Below are positions 33,249 to 38,086 of a stretch of DNA of 38,086 bases, piece by piece. Origin of the DNA: Myxococcus xanthus (GTDB taxonomy: Bacteria; Myxococcota; Myxococcia; Myxococcales; Myxococcaceae); the NCBI RefSeq assembly GCF_013116825.1, contig NZ_JABFNS010000092.1, positions 1 to 38,086 of the forward strand. Direction: 5' to 3'. The notes beneath the pieces were generated by a model. The model saw only the letters and a program-made list of their open reading frames with translations. It made no database searches and was not told the DNA's origin. Both the position numbers and the translations under genes were made by a program. Within the stretch, counting starts at the first letter, position 1; each line of letters opens with the position of its first letter.

Positions 33249-33935
33249 TTACATCGGCGCGTGCGCGCCCGCCCCTTCCGACAGGCCGTGGATGATGCGC
33301 GCCACCTGGCGCAAGTCGTCCACGAAGGCCTTGAGCGCAGCCTCCTTCGCCCGAGGGTCCGGCGCGCGGAGGATGGAGGACGGGTGCACCGTGGCCACCA
33401 CCACCCGCGCCCATTCCGACGCCATCGGCTGCCCACGAGACTGCGTCACCCGGAACACCTTGCCCAGCAGCGCCTGCGCCGCGGTGGCCCCCAGGCAGAC
33501 GAGGACGTCCGGGCGGAACACGCGAATCTCCGCCTCCAGCCACGGCAGGCAGGCGCGAATCTCCGTCGTGGTCGGCTTCGCGTGGATGCGCCGGGGCCCC
33601 TGGCCGGTCCACTTGAAGTGCTTCACCGTATTGGTGACGTACACCTGCGCGCGGTCGATGCCGGCGGCCTCCAGCGCCTCGTCCAGGAGCCGGCCGGAGG
33701 GCCCCACGAAGGGCCTGCCGGCCCGGTCCTCCTGGTCCCCGGGCTGCTCGCCCACCAGCATCACCCGGGGGCCCGGGCGCGGCTGCCCCTCGGGCTCGCC
33801 GAAGACGGTCTGGGTGCCCGTGCGCCACAGCGGGCAGGCCTGACACCCCGCGGCCGCCTTTCGGAGCTTGTCGTACGTCGGAGACTCAGGGATGAGGGGG
33901 GCCGCGGTGGTCTGGACGGAAGGACGCTTGGGCAT
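33249..33935 (-). CDS. udgX: UdgX-type uracil-DNA glycosylase, covalent uracil-DNA cross-linking family
   Basis: A 228-residue iron-sulfur uracil-DNA glycosylase. It has the GEQPGDQEDRAGRPFVGPSG active-site block, VTNTVKHFKWT, and GPRRIHAKP, the RRIH loop that defines UdgX. H118 in that loop corresponds to the His that attacks the abasic sugar and makes the enzyme stay covalently bound to DNA after removing uracil. A C-terminal ATVHPSSILR is the second catalytic motif. C31 and C34 (GCQACPLW) and C129 are likely cluster ligands. The canonical third Cys (the KC of family 4 enzymes) is His in KHFKW, as in other UdgX proteins from memory. The ATG at 33935 overlaps the start of the divergent RlmK-like gene; a GTG 9 nt further up is an alternative. 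Confidence 0.93.
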   Translation of the reverse strand: MPKRPSVQTTAAPLIPESPTYDKLRKAAAGCQACPLWRTGTQTVFGEPEGQPRPGPRVMLVGEQPGDQEDRAGRPFVGPSGRLLDEALEAAGIDRAQVYVTNTVKHFKWTGQGPRRIHAKPTTTEIRACLPWLEAEIRVFRPDVLVCLGATAAQALLGKVFRVTQSRGQPMASEWARVVVATVHPSSILRAPDPRAKEAALKAFVDDLRQVARIIHGLSEGAGAHAPM

Positions 33936-34920
33936 GGCTGACACACAAGGTACGCATGGCTCTCACGACGCAACCGGCCCCGAGGGCATGTTCGCCAACC
34001 GCCTGCGCAAGGGGGACAAGCGCTTCCGCAAGTGGGCCCGGACACAGGGCCTGACGGCCTTCCGCGTCTACGACAGGGACATCCCCGAGTACCCCTTCGC
34101 CATCGACGTCTATGGCGACTGCGTCCACGTCGTGGAGTACCCCCGTCGGCGCGCCATCGCCTCTGGCGCGGCGGAGACGCAGCGGGAGGAGGTCCTGGCC
34201 GCGGTGACGCAGGTGCTGGCCGTCCCGCCCGAGCGCATCTTCGTGAAGACGCACACGCCCCAGCCCTGGGGCCGCTCGCAGTACGGCCGGGTGGGCCAGG
34301 ACAGCGGGCGCATCGTGGTGGAGGAGCAGGGCCTGAAGTTCTGGGTGAACCTGGGCGACTACCTGGACACCGGCCTCTTCATGGACCACCGCAACACCCG
34401 CGCGCGCGTGCGGGAGGAGGCCCGGGGCAAGCGCTTCCTCAACCTCTTCGCGTACACCGGGGCCTTCACCGTCTACGCCGCCGCTGGAGGCGCCGCGAGC
34501 ACGATGACGGTGGACCTCTCCAACACCTACCTGGACTGGGCCGAGGACAACCTGGACCTCAACGGCCTGGCCGACGCGCGGCACACGCTGGTGCGCGCGG
34601 ATGCCAAGGCCTGGGTGGAGGCCCAGGCCGACGCGCCAGAGCGGTACGACCTGGTGGTGTGCGACCCGCCGTCCTTCTCCACGTCGAAGAAGATGTCGGG
34701 CAGCTTCAACGTGCAGCGCGACCACCCGCGCCTGCTGGCCGCCATCCGGGCGCTGCTCGCCCCCGGTGGCGTCCTCTACTTCTCCAACAACTTCCTGGGG
34801 TTCCAGTTGGAACCGAAGGCCACGCGGGGGATGGAGGTGGAGGAGCTCACCCCTCGCTCCATCCCCGAGGACTTCCAGCGCAAGGAGATCCACCGCTGCT
34901 GGCGCATGGTGGCGCCCTGA
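33934..34920 (+). CDS. rlmK: RlmK-like 23S rRNA methyltransferase, stand-alone
   Basis: The 328-residue class I SAM-dependent methyltransferase matches the C-terminal half of E. coli RlmKL, which makes m7G at 2069 of 23S rRNA. Characteristic stretches are MFANRLRKGDKRFRKWAR, FRVYDRDIPEYPFAIDVYGD, the NLGDYLDTGLFMDHR and ARGKRFLNLFAYTGAFTVYA block, VDLSNTYLDWAEDN, CDPPSFSTSKKMSG, FSNNFLGFQLEP and the C-terminal DFQRKEIHRCW. The RlmL (m2G2445) half is absent, so it is a single-function protein. The ATG at 33934 gives 18 residues before the conserved MFANRL, where a second ATG (33988) with GAGGG just upstream is an alternative. Its start overlaps the udgX start within one CATG. It converges with the lipoprotein gene, stops 18 nt apart. 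Confidence 0.9.
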   Translation: MADTQGTHGSHDATGPEGMFANRLRKGDKRFRKWARTQGLTAFRVYDRDIPEYPFAIDVYGDCVHVVEYPRRRAIASGAAETQREEVLAAVTQVLAVPPERIFVKTHTPQPWGRSQYGRVGQDSGRIVVEEQGLKFWVNLGDYLDTGLFMDHRNTRARVREEARGKRFLNLFAYTGAFTVYAAAGGAASTMTVDLSNTYLDWAEDNLDLNGLADARHTLVRADAKAWVEAQADAPERYDLVVCDPPSFSTSKKMSGSFNVQRDHPRLLAAIRALLAPGGVLYFSNNFLGFQLEPKATRGMEVEELTPRSIPEDFQRKEIHRCWRMVAP

Positions 34921-34938
34921 CGCTGGCGTCCGTCCCGA

Positions 34939-36132
34939 CTACAGCCAGCAGACGTTGTCGATGCAGCGCTCGCCGGCGGGGCACTCGCAGGTGGCCTGAC
35001 AGCTGTTGCCGCTGCCCGTGTTGACGGGCTTGCAGACGCCGTCCGTGCAGACCTGACCGGACGGGCACTCGCAGTCGGCGCGGCACACCGGGGTGGACGT
35101 CCCGGCATCCTGAACCGGAGGAGGCGACGGCACCTTGCACTGGCCGTTGGAGCAGACCTGGCCCGACGGGCAGTCGCAGTTGGCCTCGCAGGCCGTGCCC
35201 GTGCCCGCATCCGGCGGCGGAGGCGGCGGGGCCGGCGGGCGGCAGTAACCGTTGGTGCAGACCTCACCCGAGGGGCAGTCGCAGTTGGCCACGCACGTCT
35301 GGCCCGGGTCCGGCTGCGGCGGCTTGCACTGGCCATTGAAGCAGACCTGGCCGGCGGGGCACTCGCAGTTGGCGCGGCACTGGCCCCCATCCGGAATGGG
35401 CATGCAGTACCCAATCTGGCAGCTGTAGTCGTCCGGGCACTGGGTGGTGGAGTCGCAAGCCGCGCGGCACTGGCCATCCACGCAGTCCTTCCCGCCGGAG
35501 CAGTCCGCCGCGGTGGAGCAGGTGTTGGGGTCCACCGGGCGCGGACGGCACAGGCCGCTCACGCAGGTGTCCTTCGCGTCGCACCAGGAATCGTCATAGC
35601 AGCCGCGGATGCACTGGCTGTTGATGCAGTAGTTCCCCGCACCGCAATCCATGTTCACCCGGCACTGCAGAGGAGAACCCCCGTCCACGCCCGCATCCGG
35701 GCGCGTCCCACCGTCGGAGCCAGCATCTGGACGCGTCCCACCGTCCGTCCCCGAATCCGGGCGCGTCCCGCCATCAGCCCCCGCGTCCGGGCGCGTCCCG
35801 CCGTTCCCGACGCAGTAGTGGTCGTCGCAGCGCTGGCCCGAACCGCAGTCGGAGTCACGCGAGCAGAACTGCGAGCAGACGCTGTTGATGCAGATCTGGG
35901 ACCCGGGGCAGTCCAGGGAGGAGGAACACCCGCCCGAGCCAGGTGGAACGGTCCGACAGACGCCGCTGCGGCAGCTCTCACCCGGACTGCAATCTTTGTC
36001 GGAGGAGCAGTAGCAGATGTCGTCATCGTCGTCGTACCAGTCATCCTCTCCATGGACGATGCAGCCCGGGAGGACGGCGAGGACGGCGAGCAACGGCAGC
36101 CACATGAGGCTACGTATGGGGGTGTTCCGCAT
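34939..36132 (-). CDS. Cys-rich lipoprotein with tandem Asp/Gly linker and CxxC repeats
   Basis: A 397-residue lipoprotein. Signal peptide MRNTPIRSLMWLPLLAVLAV leads to the lipobox LPGC, so Cys24 is the lipidated residue; Ile follows, which does not resemble an inner-membrane retention Asp. An acidic run (HGEDDWYDDDDDI) follows. The rest is about 14 small Cys-rich units of the C-x3-C-x5-G-x2-C type. The last six share the pattern C-x-A-N-C-x-C-P-x-G-x-V-C-x-N-G-x-C. A 10-residue GGTRPDAGxD linker is repeated four times, about residues 109-152. It resembles the dickkopf-like Cys-rich proteins common in myxobacteria and many disulfides are expected. GGAG lies 9 nt before the ATG at 36132. It is divergent from the sigma gene across the AT-rich palindrome. 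Function is unknown; a surface or envelope role is inferred. Confidence 0.82.
   Translation of the reverse strand: MRNTPIRSLMWLPLLAVLAVLPGCIVHGEDDWYDDDDDICYCSSDKDCSPGESCRSGVCRTVPPGSGGCSSSLDCPGSQICINSVCSQFCSRDSDCGSGQRCDDHYCVGNGGTRPDAGADGGTRPDSGTDGGTRPDAGSDGGTRPDAGVDGGSPLQCRVNMDCGAGNYCINSQCIRGCYDDSWCDAKDTCVSGLCRPRPVDPNTCSTAADCSGGKDCVDGQCRAACDSTTQCPDDYSCQIGYCMPIPDGGQCRANCECPAGQVCFNGQCKPPQPDPGQTCVANCDCPSGEVCTNGYCRPPAPPPPPPDAGTGTACEANCDCPSGQVCSNGQCKVPSPPPVQDAGTSTPVCRADCECPSGQVCTDGVCKPVNTGSGNSCQATCECPAGERCIDNVCWL
35680..35806 (-). repeat. 30-bp in-frame tandem repeats (GGTRPDAGxD linker)
   Basis: Four copies with exact 30-nt spacing (GGCGCGTCCC-type blocks start near 35700, 35730, 35760 and 35790) encode the acidic linker of the Cys-rich lipoprotein. 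The copies are fully in frame and contain no spacer sequence. Confidence 0.85.
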
Positions 36133-36224
36133 GAGAGGGGACTCCGAGAACTCAGGGGTGCCGGTCCGGCCACCGGGGGTGCTTTCCGGTTTCAGCAGCG
36201 ATGGACTCCGTAGCGCGGACGGAT

Positions 36225-36245
36225 GATCAAAAAATTTATTTGATC
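36225..36245. promoter_or_regulatory. AT-rich perfect palindrome (possible operator)
   Basis: GATCAAA-AAATTTA-TTTGATC, a 7-bp perfect inverted repeat with a 7-nt AT-only spacer, 21 bp long, in otherwise about 70% GC DNA. It lies in the 236-nt gap between the divergent lipoprotein (start 36132) and sigma-factor (start 36369) genes. The symmetry and position fit a dimeric regulator site or a promoter-proximal AT element. A cruciform is also possible. No clear -10/-35 pair was found for either gene. Confidence 0.5.
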
Positions 36246-36368
36246 GGCTTTCGTCTTTCCGGAGACCCATGGCCACGGAGGTATGTAGTGGCCTGGACCT
36301 TTCAGTCGGTCACCGGGCCGGGCTCGCATCGCGCCGGACCCCGACCACCCCTCGAGGGAGAACCCCTG

Positions 36369-37037
36369 GTGTTCCTGCGTGGAGCCCGCTCATTCGCGCA
36401 CGTCACCCGCCTCCCCGAGGAGCGAAGGGGACGCGACGCGTCCGGCGTTCCCGCCCAGGACGAGGTGCGGCTCCAGGCGCTGGTCCGGCGCATCCAGGAG
36501 GGCGACCTGACGGCATTCGAACAGCTCTATGCGCTCACACAGGCGGATGCCTCGCGCACCTTGTGGCACCTGGTCGGCAACCGCGTGGACGTGGAGGACC
36601 TGCTCCAGGAGGCCTATCTCCGGCTGCTCACAGCCGTGAAGAGCTACCGGGGCGAGTCCCGGTTCCGGACCTTCTTCTATCGCGTGTGCTCCAATGTGGC
36701 CCTGTCCCACCTGCGCTGGAAGCGGCGCCGGCCGGAGGACTCCGTCTGGGAGCTGCCGGAAACGGCGGCGGAAGGAGACGACCCCGAGCGGGTGGCCTCG
36801 CGGCGTCAGGCGGCCCGGCTGGTGGAGCTGGCGCTGGAACGGCTGAAGCCCAAGAAGCGCATCGTCTTCGTGTACTACGAGCTGTGTGGAATGAGCCCGG
36901 ACGAGATTGCCGACGCCGTGGGCAGCTCCCCCAACACCGTCCGCAGCCGCCTCCACCATGCGCGGCTGGAGTTCAACGAAGCCATGCAGCGACTGCTCGG
37001 CGCCGACCGGCCCGGAGGTTTCCATGGCGCGACATGA
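36369..37037 (+). CDS. ECF-type RNA polymerase sigma factor
   Basis: A 222-residue sigma-70 family protein of the extracytoplasmic-function type. After a basic N-terminus, region 2 (about 45-118) has DLTAFEQLYALTQADASRTL, NRVDVEDLLQEAYLRLLTAV (the core-binding helix) and FRTFFYRVCSNVALSHLRW. Region 4 (about 150-210) has LKPKKRIVFVYYELCGMSPD and SPNTVRSRLHHARLEFNEAM (helix-turn-helix). It should direct polymerase to a set of envelope-type promoters when released from its anti-sigma factor. The GTG at 36369 has GGGAG at 8-nt spacing. An in-frame ATG at 36201 would start inside the intergenic gap and encode an unconserved 56-residue extension. Its stop overlaps the next gene by 14 nt. No autoregulatory promoter is evident. 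Confidence 0.92.
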   Translation: MFLRGARSFAHVTRLPEERRGRDASGVPAQDEVRLQALVRRIQEGDLTAFEQLYALTQADASRTLWHLVGNRVDVEDLLQEAYLRLLTAVKSYRGESRFRTFFYRVCSNVALSHLRWKRRRPEDSVWELPETAAEGDDPERVASRRQAARLVELALERLKPKKRIVFVYYELCGMSPDEIADAVGSSPNTVRSRLHHARLEFNEAMQRLLGADRPGGFHGAT

Positions 37038-38086
37038 GCACCTCTCCCTGTGGGCCCTGGCCGCGGGCGAGTTGCACGCAGATGCGAGCAGACGGGTGGA
37101 GGCGCACGTCGCCACCTGCTCCGAATGTGCCCAGGCGCTGGAGCAGGTCCGGCAGTCCCGCGCCGTCCTCCACGAGGGCCGCGGCACCCTGCCCGCGCCG
37201 CGCACGGACGTCATGGGCGAAGGACTTCGCGCGGAAGCAGCTCGGCGCCTGGTGCGCAGCGCGCCCAGGGCCCGCTGGCCGTGGGCCGTGGCGCTCGCGG
37301 GCGTCTGCGCGGCGATGCTGGCGTTCTGGATGGTCCGCGCGCCCCGGGCGACCGACGCGGGCGGAGCGCACGTGGCTCGGGGGAATGCACCCTCTGCTCC
37401 TGCGTCGGGTGCCTCCGTTCCGTCGAATGGAGGTGACGCGGCTCCCACGGCGCCCCCGCCTCCGGAGACGGCCGCTCACGCCGCGGCCGGCAGCGAGCCG
37501 TCTGTCCCCTCGAATGCAGCGGAGAAGCTCGACGCCACCACGGAGACAGAACGGGTCGCCGTCGCGGGTGCCATCCTGCGCGAGGCGGGAGGCACGGAGC
37601 GCGCGCTCAAGCCCGGCATGCGGCTGCGTTCAGGCGTGGCGGTGCGGACGCCCGCGCGCTCCAGTGCGTTGCTTCGGCTCCCGGATGAGAGCCGCGTTCG
37701 GCTGTCGGCGGGCTCGGAGGTGGAGCTGTCCCGCGCGGAGTCGCGCGATGTGCACCTCACCGTGAACAAGGGACGGCTGTCCGTCGAGGCCTCGCACACG
37801 GCGCGCCAAGGATTCATGGTGGAGGTGGCGGGTCTGCGCGTCTCCGTGGTGGGCACCGTCTTCACGGTGGAGCGCACGAAGGAAGGCGCCGCCGTGGCCG
37901 TCGCGGAAGGACAGGTCCGCGTCGAGGCGGAAGGTCAGCCGCCGCGGCTGGTGGGCCCTGGCGAGCGGGTGGAACTGCACGCGGCGAAGCACACGCTGAG
38001 CCCGCGGAAGATGTCGAAGCCGGACCTGCGGGCCATCGCGGAGCTCCGGGCTCCGGTGGACGAAGTCCCCGTGAGCCCGCCCCGCC
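37024..38086 (+). CDS. Anti-sigma-like FecR-domain membrane protein, zinc finger + TM + FecR (partial, runs off the edge)
   Basis: An open reading of 354 residues has no stop before the window ends, so the gene is incomplete on the right. Residues 1-50 hold a zinc-finger anti-sigma signature, EAHVATCSECAQALEQ (H28-x3-C32-x2-C35), which binds ECF sigma factors. One TM helix (about 84-104, PWAVALAGVCAAMLAFWMV) follows, then an Ala/Pro-rich spacer and a periplasmic FecR domain (about 185-325: GAILREAGGTERALKPGMRL, VRTPARSSALLRL, DESRVRLSAGSEV, TVNKGRLSVEAS, LRVSVVGTVFTVER, AVAEGQVRVEA). The ATG at 37024 has GGAGG at 5-nt spacing and overlaps the sigma stop by 14 nt, so the two should be translated together. 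The protein is expected to hold the sigma factor inactive and respond to an outer-membrane or periplasmic signal. The input receptor is not in the window. Confidence 0.88.
   Translation, partial: MARHEHLSLWALAAGELHADASRRVEAHVATCSECAQALEQVRQSRAVLHEGRGTLPAPRTDVMGEGLRAEAARRLVRSAPRARWPWAVALAGVCAAMLAFWMVRAPRATDAGGAHVARGNAPSAPASGASVPSNGGDAAPTAPPPPETAAHAAAGSEPSVPSNAAEKLDATTETERVAVAGAILREAGGTERALKPGMRLRSGVAVRTPARSSALLRLPDESRVRLSAGSEVELSRAESRDVHLTVNKGRLSVEASHTARQGFMVEVAGLRVSVVGTVFTVERTKEGAAVAVAEGQVRVEAEGQPPRLVGPGERVELHAAKHTLSPRKMSKPDLRAIAELRAPVDEVPVSPPR

Noticed and set aside
35680..35806. CRISPR-like array of 30-bp repeats
   Set aside because: Repeats are directly adjacent with no unique spacers and are in frame within the lipoprotein gene.
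36201..36368. 56-residue N-terminal extension of the sigma factor
   Set aside because: Region is the divergent intergenic gap containing the AT-rich palindrome; the GTG at 36369 has a far better ribosome-binding site.
36269..37765. 498-residue open frame on the plus strand in a different frame from the sigma factor
   Set aside because: It overlaps the sigma and anti-sigma genes out of frame and is Arg/Pro-rich with no domain.

Overview
The window is high-GC (about 70% by eye), densely packed bacterial DNA. Its gene repertoire suggests a myxobacterium, most likely Myxococcus or a close relative such as Corallococcus. Signs of this are a membrane Ser/Thr kinase with a PEGA domain, a PP2C phosphatase, two FecR-type proteins, two DUF4388/PATAN-like regulators, one of them carrying a giant coiled-helix repeat, an HD-GYP protein, and a Cys-rich lipoprotein. 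The assignment rests on recognising the families by eye; no search was run.

Layout. 1-2.6 kb (minus): rimP-nusA, the usual translation/transcription operon, presumably continuing into infB off the left edge. 2.8-8.9 kb (plus): a co-directional run of a nitrilase-family amidase, a FecR-like lipoprotein overlapping a LysM protein, an HD-GYP c-di-GMP phosphodiesterase, a DUF971 protein and a transmembrane Ser/Thr kinase. 8.9-12.5 kb (minus): deoxynucleoside kinase, panB, panC, smpB and an SspB-like ClpXP adaptor. The last two pair ssrA tagging with delivery of tagged proteins. 12.7-13.0 kb (plus): a small unknown gene with a good promoter. 13.0-23.5 kb (minus): trmL, a 1674-residue PATAN/helix-repeat/J-domain/TPR protein, a membrane-spanning response regulator with PATAN and TPR parts, tsaD and rsmA. 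23.5-24.8 kb (plus): DUF192 and PP2C. 24.8-26.8 kb (minus): an AmgK-like sugar kinase and a MurU-like nucleotidyltransferase, a probable MurNAc-recycling pair.

27.1-32.4 kb holds the two reverse-transsulfuration enzymes, cystathionine beta-synthase (plus) and a cystathionine gamma-lyase/synthase (minus). Between them, bracketed by two hairpins with the same 9-bp outer stem, lies a cassette: a lipase-like alpha/beta hydrolase sandwiched between two paralogous small proteins that look like secretion chaperones, followed by a MaoC hydratase. This is the strongest candidate for an undescribed system. 32.4-34.9 kb: enoyl-CoA hydratase, a UdgX-type uracil-DNA glycosylase, and a stand-alone RlmK-like rRNA methyltransferase whose start shares a CATG with udgX. 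34.9-38.1 kb: a Cys-rich lipoprotein facing an ECF sigma factor across an AT-rich perfect palindrome. The sigma gene overlaps a zinc-finger/TM/FecR anti-sigma-like gene that runs off the right edge.

No tRNA, rRNA, CRISPR array, insertion sequence or phage gene was seen. Start codons were chosen from ribosome-binding sites and family alignment from memory, and several are GTG or TTG.
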